A DNA stretch of 64,000 bases from Hyalangium ruber (GTDB taxonomy: Bacteria; Myxococcota; Myxococcia; Myxococcales; Myxococcaceae). Position 1 is the stretch's first letter. Each line of letters starts with the position of its first letter. The DNA is taken from the NCBI RefSeq assembly GCF_034259325.1, contig NZ_JAXIVS010000003.1, positions 682,001-746,000 on the forward strand, in the 5' to 3' direction. The notes under the pieces are model-generated. The model ran no database searches, was not told the origin of the DNA, and saw only the letters and a program-made list of their open reading frames with translations. Positions 7,803 to 21,008 of the stretch are shown piece by piece. A program made the position numbers and the translations under genes.

Positions 7803-9785
7803 ATGTCAGAGCACCGAATCGGGGGCAGATACCAGGTAGAGCGGAAGATCGCCGGTGGCGGCATGGGCGCTATTTGGTTGGCGTTGGATCAGCAGCTCCA
7901 GCGCCGCGTGGCCATCAAGCTGATGGACACCCACCGGGTCACCTCGCTCGAGGACCGGCGGCGCTTCGCCCAGGAGGCCAAGGCGATCGCCCGGCTCCAG
8001 AACCCGCACGTGCTGCAGATCCACGACTACGGCATCGACGGGGAGGTGCCCTACATCGTCACCGAGCTGCTCGAGGGCGAGGACCTCGAGGCGCTCCTGG
8101 AGCGGCGGCAGCGGCTCATGCCCGCCGTGGTGGCGCCCCTGCTCAACCAGATCGCCCGCGCGCTGAACGCGGCGCACCTGGCCGGCGTCATCCACCGGGA
8201 CCTCAAGCCGGCCAACCTCTTCCTGGCGCGCATCGACGGCGAGGAGGTGGTGAAGGTCCTCGACTTCGGGCTGGCCCTGCTGGACGTGGACACCAGCGTG
8301 CCCGAAGGGGACTTCGTGGGCACGCCCCGCTACATGAGCCCCGAGCAGCTCCGGGGGCGGTCGAACCTGGACCACCGCAGTGACCTGTGGTCGCTGGGCG
8401 TCGTGCTCTACCGGGTGCTCACCGGGCAGTTCCCCTTCCCCGCGGACGCGCTCATGGCGCTGCGCTCGGGCATGGGCGCCACGCCAGTCCTGGCCTCGAG
8501 CGTGGTTCCCGAGCTGGGCGCGGAGGCGGATGCCTTCTTCGCGCGGGCCCTGGCCGTCGAGCCCTCCCAGCGCTTCGCCTCCGCCCACGAGATGGCGGCG
8601 GCCTTCTCCGCGCTGGTCATCGCCGGCCGCCCCACCCGGGCCGCGAAGGTGCTGGTGGTGGATGACGAGCCGGACATGGAGCTGGTGATGCGGCAGCGCT
8701 TCCGCAAACAGCTCCAGGAGTCCATCTACGAGTTCATCTTCGCCGCCAATGGAGAGGAGGCGCTGGAGAAGCTGCGCCAGCACCCCGACACGGACGTCGT
8801 CCTGTCGGACCTCAACATGCCGAAGATGGACGGGCTCACCCTGCTGGGGCGCGTCGGCGAGGTCCACCCGCTCGTCAAGGTCATCATCGTCTCGGCCTAC
8901 AGCGACATGAGCAACATCCGCACCGCGATGAACCGCGGTGCCTTCGACTTCCTGGTCAAGCCGCTCAACTTCCAGGACCTGAAGGCCACGCTGGAGAAGA
9001 CGCTCAAGCACGCCGGCGAGGTGCGGCGGATGCTGCGCTCCACCGAGGAGAACGACCTGCTGCGCATGTTCGTACACGGCGGCATCGTCGAGCGCGTCCT
9101 GTCGGCGGTGCGCACGCCGCTGGGCGTGGCCGGCGAGCGCGTGGAGGCTACCGTGGCCTTCCTCGACGTGAAGGGCTTCACCCCCATCACCCGAGACGAG
9201 CAGCCCGAGACGGCCCTGCGGCGGCTCAACGCCAACTTCGAGGTCATCGTCCCCGAGCTGCTCTCGCGCGGCGGCGTGGTGGACAAGTTCGTCGGAGACG
9301 CGGTGATGGCCGTGTTCCGAGGACAGGGGCACGTAGGACGGGCGCTCGATGCGTGCATCTCCGCGCGCCAGCAGCTGCGCGCCATGGCCTTCCGCGGCGG
9401 AGAGTCGTCCGCCTATACCCACGGCGTCTGCATCGGCGTGGCCTCGGGAGAGCTGCTCTCGGGCAGCATCGGCGCCCGGGCGCTGGGCCGGCTGGACTAC
9501 ACGGTGCTCGGAGACGTGGTGAACACGGCGGCGTGGCTGGCCTCCATGGCCAACAAGGACCAGCTCCTCATCTCCGAGGAGCTGCGCGGCCGGATGGAGA
9601 CGGCCTTCGAGTGCGAGGAGCAGACGTCCCGGCAGCTCCCGAGCAGGGCGGCGCCCATGCGCGTCTTCGACGTCCTCCGCCGCCGGGACGTGACGGTCTC
9701 CCCCGCGGAGCCCACGGCCTCCGTCGAGCTGCCCAAGGTCAGCGTGGAGCCCTACATGGCCGCCGCGCCGGACAAGCGGGACTAA
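7803..9785 (+). CDS. Ser/Thr protein kinase-receiver-cyclase fusion
   Basis: 660 residues. The ATG at 7803 gives MSEHRIGGRY directly at the kinase glycine loop. Domain order: Ser/Thr kinase (about 8-275; GGGMG loop, VAIK, catalytic HRDLKPAN from His131, DFG from Asp154, GTPRYMSPEQ); two-component receiver (about 282-400; acidic pair Asp287/288, phospho-Asp336, Lys386); class III cyclase (about 445-625). The cyclase keeps both metal aspartates (Asp455, Asp499) and Asn574, but the usual Arg four residues later is Trp578 (VVNTAAWLA), so catalysis may be weak or lost. One protein thus joins Hanks-type phosphorylation, two-component input and a cyclase output. No membrane segment. It is tandem to the FHA-cyclase gene. 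Confidence 0.92.
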   Translation: MSEHRIGGRYQVERKIAGGGMGAIWLALDQQLQRRVAIKLMDTHRVTSLEDRRRFAQEAKAIARLQNPHVLQIHDYGIDGEVPYIVTELLEGEDLEALLERRQRLMPAVVAPLLNQIARALNAAHLAGVIHRDLKPANLFLARIDGEEVVKVLDFGLALLDVDTSVPEGDFVGTPRYMSPEQLRGRSNLDHRSDLWSLGVVLYRVLTGQFPFPADALMALRSGMGATPVLASSVVPELGAEADAFFARALAVEPSQRFASAHEMAAAFSALVIAGRPTRAAKVLVVDDEPDMELVMRQRFRKQLQESIYEFIFAANGEEALEKLRQHPDTDVVLSDLNMPKMDGLTLLGRVGEVHPLVKVIIVSAYSDMSNIRTAMNRGAFDFLVKPLNFQDLKATLEKTLKHAGEVRRMLRSTEENDLLRMFVHGGIVERVLSAVRTPLGVAGERVEATVAFLDVKGFTPITRDEQPETALRRLNANFEVIVPELLSRGGVVDKFVGDAVMAVFRGQGHVGRALDACISARQQLRAMAFRGGESSAYTHGVCIGVASGELLSGSIGARALGRLDYTVLGDVVNTAAWLASMANKDQLLISEELRGRMETAFECEEQTSRQLPSRAAPMRVFDVLRRRDVTVSPAEPTASVELPKVSVEPYMAAAPDKRD

Positions 9786-9796
9786 CCCACCCCGCT

Positions 9797-11335
9797 TCAG
9801 CTCCTGGCGGCGGTGCCTTCTCGGCCGAAGGCCTGCTGGCGCTGGGAGCGTTCATCCTCCACCGTGCCTGCCGGCGCCGGCACCGAGCGCGGCAACAGGA
9901 GCACGAAGCTCGTGCCCTCCTGCGAGCTGGAGTCGACCTCGATGCGCCCACCGTGCGCCTGGACGATCTGCGCGACGATGTAGAGCCCCAGCCCCAGCCC
10001 GCCCCGGGACGCACGCCCAGGCCCCCCCTCGGAGTGGTGGAAGGGCTCGAAGAGGTGCGGGCGCAGCGCCTCGGGGATGGGCTGCCCCACGTTATGCACC
10101 GCCACCCGCTGCAGGGAGTCCACGCTCTCCAGCCGCACGCTCACCGGTGTGCCCACGGGGCTGTGCTGGAGCGCGTTGGCCACCAGGTTTGAGAGCACCT
10201 GCGCCATTCGCTCCTCGTCCCAGAAGCCCTTGCTCTCCCCTCGTATCTCCAGGTGGATGTCTCGGTTCGGGTAGGCCAGCTCCAGCTCGGCGATGATGCG
10301 GCGACACACCTCTTCCAAGGCCATCTCCCCCGGGCGCAGCGGGATTCCCCCCGCCATGCGCGCCCGGGTGAAGTCGAGCAGTTGCTTGACCAGCCGCGCC
10401 ATCCGCTCGGCGCTGGCGTCGATGCGCTGCATGACGCGGCGGACATCTGGCGTGAGCGTGTCTTTCGCCAGCATGGCCGCCGCGGAGAGGCGGATGGCCG
10501 CCAGCGGGTTGCCCAGGTCATGCCCCAGCACCCCGATGAAGCGCTCGCGGAAGCGTCCCTCCTGCTCGCGCTCCTCCTCCTGGCGCCTTCGCACGGTGAC
10601 GTCGCGGCTGATGCCGAACAGCCCGTAGGCCCTGCCATCCGGGTGGCGCAGCACGCCCTTGGTGGATTGCCAGACACAGCCGAAGCCCGGTCCACCGTCC
10701 GCGTCCTCGTAGGTGGCCGTCTGCCCCGACTCGCACACCGCCTGGTCATGCGTCACCGTCGCCGCGGCCGCCTCGGCACCCAGCAACTCCACGTCCGTGC
10801 GGCCGATGACCTCTGGCGCCGGACGCCCGAAGGCCTTCGCCGCCGCCGGGTTGAGCAACACGTAGCGCCCCGAAAGGTCCTTCACGAAGACGGCGTCCGT
10901 GGTGCTCTGGATGACGGCATGGAGCAGATCCCTGTCCCGCCGCAGCGCCGCCTCACTCTCGACGCGCCGGGTGAAGTCCTCCAGGAAGAGGGTGAGCCCG
11001 CCCTCGCAAGGCGCCATCCGCGCCAGCAGCCAGGCGATGCCCGCGGGCGTCGTCCGGCCGAAGCGCTCCACCTCTGGCACCTGCCGCTCCGCGACCCGGG
11101 CGCATGCATCGAAGAGGCTGCACTCGGCCACCCAGGGCGCCTCGTCCAGCAGCCGCTTGCCCCGCGTGGGCAGCAGGCCCGGCACGCCCTGTCGCATCAG
11201 GTCTGGCGAAGAGTCCAGGCAATCGAAGTCGATGATGCGGCCCTCGGACGAACGGATCGCCCTCAGCCTCACCCAGACTTCCGACGGCGGAATGTCCGAC
11301 GCCGAAGGTTGCTCGCTCTCACCCCAGAATCGCAT
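9797..11335 (-). CDS. PAS-domain sensor histidine kinase
   Basis: About 512 residues and apparently soluble. An N-terminal PAS-like region (about 20-140) is followed by a clear PAS domain (about 145-265; DAVFVKDLSGRYVLLNPAAA, with a PAC-like GISRDVT end). The HisKA domain holds GVLGHDLGNPLAAIRL with the phospho-His in GHDLGNP, and the HATPase_c domain has N-box NLVANALQHSP and G-boxes including GGLGLGLYIV. The ATG at 11333-11335 is chosen; an in-frame GTG 54 bases upstream (11389) is possible. It converges with the kinase-cyclase gene with only 11 bases between stops, and is divergent from mfd. Confidence 0.88.
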   Translation of the reverse strand: MRFWGESEQPSASDIPPSEVWVRLRAIRSSEGRIIDFDCLDSSPDLMRQGVPGLLPTRGKRLLDEAPWVAECSLFDACARVAERQVPEVERFGRTTPAGIAWLLARMAPCEGGLTLFLEDFTRRVESEAALRRDRDLLHAVIQSTTDAVFVKDLSGRYVLLNPAAAKAFGRPAPEVIGRTDVELLGAEAAAATVTHDQAVCESGQTATYEDADGGPGFGCVWQSTKGVLRHPDGRAYGLFGISRDVTVRRRQEEEREQEGRFRERFIGVLGHDLGNPLAAIRLSAAAMLAKDTLTPDVRRVMQRIDASAERMARLVKQLLDFTRARMAGGIPLRPGEMALEEVCRRIIAELELAYPNRDIHLEIRGESKGFWDEERMAQVLSNLVANALQHSPVGTPVSVRLESVDSLQRVAVHNVGQPIPEALRPHLFEPFHHSEGGPGRASRGGLGLGLYIVAQIVQAHGGRIEVDSSSQEGTSFVLLLPRSVPAPAGTVEDERSQRQQAFGREGTAARS

Positions 11336-11500
11336 GCGTAGCTCGCGCCCCCCATTCTCTGCCCCTCTAGAGTACCGCCGCCAGCCCACCTCGCGGAAAC
11401 CACCCTGCCGTCCGAGGTAGCGGGCGATGGTGGCTGGCAGACATAAAGGGAAAGCCGAACGTTTAGCGGGACGTCACCTTCCAGGTACCCGGTGTTTCCA

Positions 11501-11529
11501 TTGACCCGCCTCGGGCCGGCTTTTATGAC
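11501..11529 (+). promoter_or_regulatory. sigma70-type promoter of mfd
   Basis: TTGACC at 11501-11506 (five of six consensus) and TATGAC at 11524-11529 (four of six) are 17 bases apart. The predicted transcription start, about 11535, lies about 20 bases before the mfd ATG. Confidence 0.6.
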
Positions 11530-11542
11530 GCGAGGCCTCGCG
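11529..11542. promoter_or_regulatory. 14-bp perfect palindrome over the mfd transcription start
   Basis: CGCGAGGCCTCGCG is perfectly self-complementary and covers the predicted +1 region of the mfd promoter, 11 bases before the ATG. It could be an operator for a dimeric regulator or form a hairpin at the 5' end of the mRNA that masks the ribosome site. Confidence 0.45.
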
Positions 11543-11553
11543 ACCCGAGACGG

Positions 11554-14500
11554 ATGGACACTCCCTTCAGTCAGAGACCTGGTGTAGAGGCGCTGCTTGG
11601 CGCGCCCCCCCCAACTGGTGACCCCTTCGCGCAGGTGCTGGAGCGGCTCCGGCCCGGGCGCCGCGTGCGCACCCAGGGCCTGCACAGCGCCGCGCGAGGC
11701 CACGCGCTCGCCCGCCTGGCTCGCGGCCTGAAGGCGCCGCTCGTCTGCGTGGCGGTGGACGAGGAGGCAGCCGACGCCCTGGCCCATGACCTGGCCTTCT
11801 TCCTGGGAGGCACCGGCACGCCGCTGGACCCGCGCGTGCTGCGCCTGCCCGGCGACGAGGTGCTGCCCTATGACGAGCTCTCCCCGGACCCGGGCACCGT
11901 CGGCGAGCGGCTGGGCGCCCTGTTCCACCTGAACCAGGGTACGCGCTTCCCCGCGCTGGTGCTCTCCGTGCGGGCCCTGTTGCGCAAGGTGCTACCGCCC
12001 TCGGTGGTGGGCACCCTGTCCCAGCTCATCACCGTGGGGCAGGACTTCGATCGCGACTCGCTGGCTCGCAAGCTCGCGTCCATGGGCTACCAGTCCAGCC
12101 CCCTGGTGGAGGACCCCGGCACCTTCTCGGTGCGCGGCGGCATCCTCGATGTGTTCAGCCCCCTGTACGAGCGACCCGTGCGGCTGGAGTTCTTCGGGGA
12201 CACCATCGAATCCATCCGCGGCTTCGACCCCGACACCCAGCGCACCGTGGACTCGCTCAAGGAGGTGTACCTGGCGCCAGCGCGCGAGGTCATCCTCACC
12301 GAGGAGACGCGCCCGCGCGCCGAGGCCGCCGCCCGCGCCGTGGCCGACCGCATCAACCTGCCCACCATCAAGCTGCGCGAGCGGCTGGAGGCGCTGCGCG
12401 AGGGGCTGCCCAGCTTCGGCCTCGAGGGCCTGCTGCCCGGCTTCTTCGAGGGCGGGCTGGGCACCGTCTTCGACTACCTGCGCCTGTGGGCCAAGGAGCC
12501 CCTCTTCTACTTCGATGATCCGGTGGGCATCGACCGCGCCGCCAGCGACCTGTGGGCGGAGATCGAACGCTCGGCACAGGCGGCGGAGGAGCGGCAGGAC
12601 CTCGCCTGTCCGCCCGAGCAGCACTTCCTCACCCTCAAGCAGGCGGACGCGCAGCTCGCCACCGCGCTCGTGCTGGAGGGCGGTGGCCTGGCGCTGACCC
12701 CGAGCGAGCAGCCGCCAGTGCTCTTCGCGTTCGGCACCACGCAGGACCTGCGCGAGGCCATCCTCGCCCACCACGGCGAGGACGGTGCCCTCAGCCCGTT
12801 GGTGGAGCGGCTGCAGCGCTGGCGCGACATGCGCATCGCCTGCGCCATCGCCTGCGGCACCCTGAGCCAGGCCGACCGGCTCAAGCGCCTGCTGCTGGAC
12901 CGCAACATCATGGTCCGCCTCTACGACGAGCCGCTCGGAGACCCGGGCAAGCTGTACGAGGCCTCCGTCTATGCCCACCTCTTCACGGGCGAGGTGAGCC
13001 AGGGCTTCGTGGATGGCTCGGGCGGGCTGGCGGTGCTGGCCGACGAGGAGATCTTCGGGGTCCGCGCGCGTCGCCGGGTGCGCCGCGCCAAGCGCACGGA
13101 GGGCTTCGGGGCCGGCTTCCAGGACTTGAAGGAAGGCGACCTCATCGTCCACACCGACTTCGGCATCGGCCGCTACGCGGGCCTGACGAAGATGCAGGTG
13201 AACGGTGTGCCGGGCGACTTCCTCCTCCTGGAGTACGCGGGCCGGGACAAGATCTACCTGCCGGTGAGCCGCATGCGGCTCATCCAGAAGTTCACCGGCG
13301 GAGACCCCACCAAGGTCCAGCTCGACAAGCTGGGCACCACGAGCTGGGAGAAGACGAAGAAGCGCGTCAAGGAGCAGCTGCTCAAGATGGCGGCGGAGCT
13401 CCTGCAGATCGCCGCCGCGCGCAAGGCGCACCCCGGCCACGCCTTCTCCGCGCCGGACCGGTACTTCAACCAGTTCGAGGCGGACTTCGAGTTCGAGGAG
13501 ACTCCCGACCAGGCCAAGGCCATCGAGGACGTGCTCTCCGACATGCAGAAGCCGCTGCCCATGGACCGGCTGGTGTGCGGCGACGTCGGCTACGGCAAGA
13601 CGGAGGTGGCTATGCGCGCCGCCTTCAAGGCCACGCTGGACCGCAAGCAGGTGGCGGTGCTGGTGCCCACCACGGTGCTGGCCCAGCAGCACTTCCTCTC
13701 CTTCAAGAAGCGTTTCAAGGACTACCCCGTCACCGTGGAGGTCATCTCCGGGCTGAAGAAGCCGGCCGAGGTGCGGGAGATCCTCAAGCGCTCCCAGGAC
13801 GGCAAGGTCGACATCCTCATCGGCACGCACAAGCTGCTGGCCGGGGACGTGGCCTTCAAGGAGCTGGGGCTGCTCATCGTCGACGAGGAGCAGCGCTTCG
13901 GCGTGAAGCAGAAGGAGCAGCTCAAGAAGCTGCGCACCCAGGTGGACGTGCTCACGCTCACGGCCACCCCCATCCCCCGCACGCTCCACATGTCCATGTC
14001 CGGCGTGCGCGACATGAGCATCATCGCCACCCCGCCCCAGGATCGACGCGCCATCCGCACCTTCGTGATGAAGTTCGATCCGCCCGTCATCAAGGAGGCC
14101 ATCGAGCGCGAGGTGGGCCGCGGCGGGCAGGTGTTCTTCGTCCACAACCGCGTGCAGTCCATCGCCTCCATGGAGCGGCTGCTGCGCGAGCTGGTGCCCC
14201 AGGTCTCCATCGGCGTGGCCCACGGGCAGATGGGCGAGGGCCAGCTCGAGAAAGTGATGCTGGCGTTCACCGAGAAGAAGTTCCAGGTGCTCCTGTGTAC
14301 CTCCATCATCGAGAGCGGCATCGACATCTCCAGCGCCAATACGATGATCATCAACCGCGCGGACGCCTTCGGCCTGGCTCAGCTCTACCAGCTGCGCGGG
14401 CGCGTGGGCCGCTCCAAGGAGCGCGCGTACGCGTACCTGCTCGTGCCGGCGCGCCGGACGATTACGCGGGACGCGCAGCGGCGCCTGGAGGTGCTGCAGA

Positions 14501-15138
14501 ACTTCACCGAGCTGGGCGCGGGCTTCTCCATCGCCAGCCATGACCTGGAGATCCGCGGCGCGGGCAACCTGCTGGGCGAGAAGCAGTCGGGCGCCATCGC
14601 CGAGATTGGCTTCGACATGTACGCGCAGCTGCTCGAGGAGGCCGTGGCGGAGCTGCAGGGCCAGCCGCCTCGACAGCAGATCGAACCCGAAATCACCCTG
14701 CCCATGCCGGCGCTCATCCCCGACGACTACGTGCCGGACGTGCATCAGCGGCTCGTCTTCTACAAGCGCTTCAGCCAGGCCAGCCACCCGGACGAGGTGA
14801 CGGACCTGCGCGCCGAGCTGGTGGACCGCTTCGGCGAGGCGCCCGACGAGGTGGACAACCTCTCGGAGACGACGCTGCTGAAGATCGACATGCGGGACTT
14901 GCGGCTGCGCGCCCTGGAGTCGGGCACCGGGCGGCTGGTGGTGACGCTGGGCGCCGACGCGCTGCTGGACGGGCCCAAGGTGGCCATGCTCGTGCAGCGC
15001 TCCAAGGGCGTCTACCGCCTCACCCCGGACATGAAGCTCATCGCCAAGGTCCCCGAAGGCACCCAGGGCCATGCCCTCATCCTGGAGGCCAAGAAGGTGC
15101 TGCGCGATCTGAACACCTGCGCGCTGCCCCAGGCCTAG
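11554..15138 (+). CDS. mfd: transcription-repair coupling factor Mfd
   Basis: 1194 residues, the usual length. It releases RNA polymerase stalled at DNA lesions and recruits UvrA for strand-specific excision repair. The N-terminal UvrB-homology region (about 1-450) is followed by the CarD-like RNA-polymerase-interaction domain (about 520-590; GDLIVHTDFGIGRYAG), then the RecG-like translocase with Walker A GDVGYGKT (Lys682), DEEQ box (777-780), TATPIPRTL and QLRGRVGRS motifs, and the C-terminal TRCF domain (about 1040-1150). The ATG at 11554 fits the N-terminus and the short leader. It is transcribed alone from a good promoter and ends at a strong hairpin. Confidence 0.97.
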   Translation: MDTPFSQRPGVEALLGAPPPTGDPFAQVLERLRPGRRVRTQGLHSAARGHALARLARGLKAPLVCVAVDEEAADALAHDLAFFLGGTGTPLDPRVLRLPGDEVLPYDELSPDPGTVGERLGALFHLNQGTRFPALVLSVRALLRKVLPPSVVGTLSQLITVGQDFDRDSLARKLASMGYQSSPLVEDPGTFSVRGGILDVFSPLYERPVRLEFFGDTIESIRGFDPDTQRTVDSLKEVYLAPAREVILTEETRPRAEAAARAVADRINLPTIKLRERLEALREGLPSFGLEGLLPGFFEGGLGTVFDYLRLWAKEPLFYFDDPVGIDRAASDLWAEIERSAQAAEERQDLACPPEQHFLTLKQADAQLATALVLEGGGLALTPSEQPPVLFAFGTTQDLREAILAHHGEDGALSPLVERLQRWRDMRIACAIACGTLSQADRLKRLLLDRNIMVRLYDEPLGDPGKLYEASVYAHLFTGEVSQGFVDGSGGLAVLADEEIFGVRARRRVRRAKRTEGFGAGFQDLKEGDLIVHTDFGIGRYAGLTKMQVNGVPGDFLLLEYAGRDKIYLPVSRMRLIQKFTGGDPTKVQLDKLGTTSWEKTKKRVKEQLLKMAAELLQIAAARKAHPGHAFSAPDRYFNQFEADFEFEETPDQAKAIEDVLSDMQKPLPMDRLVCGDVGYGKTEVAMRAAFKATLDRKQVAVLVPTTVLAQQHFLSFKKRFKDYPVTVEVISGLKKPAEVREILKRSQDGKVDILIGTHKLLAGDVAFKELGLLIVDEEQRFGVKQKEQLKKLRTQVDVLTLTATPIPRTLHMSMSGVRDMSIIATPPQDRRAIRTFVMKFDPPVIKEAIEREVGRGGQVFFVHNRVQSIASMERLLRELVPQVSIGVAHGQMGEGQLEKVMLAFTEKKFQVLLCTSIIESGIDISSANTMIINRADAFGLAQLYQLRGRVGRSKERAYAYLLVPARRTITRDAQRRLEVLQNFTELGAGFSIASHDLEIRGAGNLLGEKQSGAIAEIGFDMYAQLLEEAVAELQGQPPRQQIEPEITLPMPALIPDDYVPDVHQRLVFYKRFSQASHPDEVTDLRAELVDRFGEAPDEVDNLSETTLLKIDMRDLRLRALESGTGRLVVTLGADALLDGPKVAMLVQRSKGVYRLTPDMKLIAKVPEGTQGHALILEAKKVLRDLNTCALPQA

Positions 15139-15145
15139 AAACGCT

Positions 15146-15177
15146 CGCGCCCCAGGGAGTGAGTCCCCTGGGGCGCG
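15146..15177. terminator. bidirectional hairpin between mfd and the first M36 protease
   Basis: A perfect 12-base stem (15146-15157 with 15166-15177, CGCGCCCCAGGG) has an eight-base loop. It begins eight bases after the mfd stop and lies before the convergent protease stop at 15207. No long T-tract follows, as is common in this high-GC DNA. Confidence 0.7.
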
Positions 15178-15206
15178 GCGCTTCAGCTCTTTCCCACGCT
15201 CGCTTC

Positions 15207-19766
<4,560 letters not shown>

Positions 19767-19879
19767 AGTAGACCCCTTGTAGGAAAGGACAGAGCGCCCA
19801 CGTGCCCGATACGTCCCCTGGGGCGCTCCGTGTCCTGGCGCGTACACGCCAAGGCTGGGTCACTGTAAGCAATGTCTAA

Positions 19880-19899
19880 TGTGTCAGAAAAGAGACACA
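19880..19899 (-). terminator. weak hairpin after the PPIase gene
   Basis: TGTGTC (19880-19885) pairs with GACACA (19894-19899) around an eight-base A/G-rich loop, 12 bases past the PPIase stop and within the leader region of the M36 protease. It may be a weak terminator or an operator. Confidence 0.3.
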
Positions 19900-19911
19900 G
19901 TGTAGAATGGC

Positions 19912-20913
19912 CTACCGTATAGGCGTAGGCGCCGGCAGGTAGCCCGGCACGGGGCCGGACGAAGGCGCCTGCGGGGCCTTTGGATCCACCTGCAACTTCT
20001 GCAGGGCCGCCTCGTCGGTGCGGAAGCTGGCGCGCTCCTGGAGCTCCTCGGTGAACTTCGCCACCGCCACGTCGCGGCGCTCGCGGGTGATGCGGGCGCG
20101 CAGCATGGAAGTCACGGCTTCCAGGGATTGGTTCTTCTCGGGGCGCAGGTCCGTGAGCTTGAGCAGGTGGAAGCCCTTGTCGGACTCCACGAGGGGCGAG
20201 AGGTCGCCCACCTTCTTGAGCTGGCCGGCGGCGGTGGCGACCTCGGCGCCCAGCCGGGTCTTCAGGTCGTCCGCCGTGACGAGGTGGGTGTCGGCGTCGG
20301 CGGGCTTGGCGGCGGGGTCGCCAGAGGCCTCGGAGATGAGGGCGTCGAAGCCATCGAAGTCCAGCGGCTGGAGCGCGCGCACCTTCTCCAGGAGCGCCTG
20401 GGCCTGCTTCTTCTTCGCGGCGCGGTCGGCGCTGCCCTTGGGAGCGGGCACCAGCAGGTGCGAGTAGCGCGAGCGCGCCGGCTGAACGAACTCGGCCTTG
20501 TGTGACTCGTAATAGGCGGCGATGTCCTCGTTGGTGACGGCGGCGGCCTTCTCGTCGAACTCCTTGAAGAGCAGCCGCTGCACCATGGCGCGCTTCATCG
20601 CCTCCTGCACCTCGGGGTCGCTCTCCAGGCCACGGCGGCGGGCCTCGGCGGCGAAGAGCTCGAAGCGCCCCAGGCCCTCGGCGTACTCACGGCGCTTCTC
20701 CGGAGTCTCGACGCGGGCGCGCGCCGCCGGGTTCATCTGCGCCACGTGGCCCTGCAGCTCCTCGAGGGTGATGGAGCCGCCCTGCCACGTCACCACCGGT
20801 GTGCCCTGCTTGGGAGCGGTGGACGTGGCGGACGAGGAGCCCTCCTTCTTGTCGCAGCCGGACAGCAGGAGGAACGAGAGCGCGGAGAAGGACAGGAGAC
20901 GGGAGAGGCGCAT
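19912..20913 (-). CDS. parvulin-type peptidyl-prolyl isomerase lipoprotein (SurA/PrsA-like)
   Basis: 333 residues from the ATG at 20911-20913. MRLSRLLSFSALSFLLLSGC is a lipoprotein signal with lipobox LSGC. An N-terminal helical chaperone region (about 40-140) is followed by a rotamase domain (about 145-265; YSHLLVPAP at its start, GDLSPLVES near the end). The C-terminus is a helix plus a Pro-rich tail. Family role: folding of exported and outer-membrane proteins. It lies between two genes for very large secreted M36 proteases on the same strand, so it may assist their export or folding; that link is inference from position. Confidence 0.88.
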   Translation of the reverse strand: MRLSRLLSFSALSFLLLSGCDKKEGSSSATSTAPKQGTPVVTWQGGSITLEELQGHVAQMNPAARARVETPEKRREYAEGLGRFELFAAEARRRGLESDPEVQEAMKRAMVQRLLFKEFDEKAAAVTNEDIAAYYESHKAEFVQPARSRYSHLLVPAPKGSADRAAKKKQAQALLEKVRALQPLDFDGFDALISEASGDPAAKPADADTHLVTADDLKTRLGAEVATAAGQLKKVGDLSPLVESDKGFHLLKLTDLRPEKNQSLEAVTSMLRARITRERRDVAVAKFTEELQERASFRTDEAALQKLQVDPKAPQAPSSGPVPGYLPAPTPIR

Positions 20914-20937
20914 AGGGGCGAGGCGACTCGCTAGCAC

Positions 20938-20988
20938 CCTCCCACCGGAACCGGCAAGGCGTACGTGGCCCGCCTGCCCGGTGGGAGG
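20938..20988 (-). terminator. long hairpin after the second M36 protease gene
   Basis: CCTCCCACCGG (20938-20948) pairs perfectly with CCGGTGGGAGG (20978-20988), and an inner GGCAAGGCG/CGCCTGCC pairing extends the stem. It lies 20 bases past the second protease stop and just upstream of the PPIase start, so it could end or attenuate read-through between them. Confidence 0.6.
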
Positions 20989-21008
20989 CCGTCCCCCCGG
21001 CCATGCCC

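Noticed and set aside
11992-15072. A 1026-codon minus-strand frame opposite mfd
   Set aside because: Low-complexity Leu/His/Gln/Glu-rich product in the complement of a textbook Mfd; a shadow frame.
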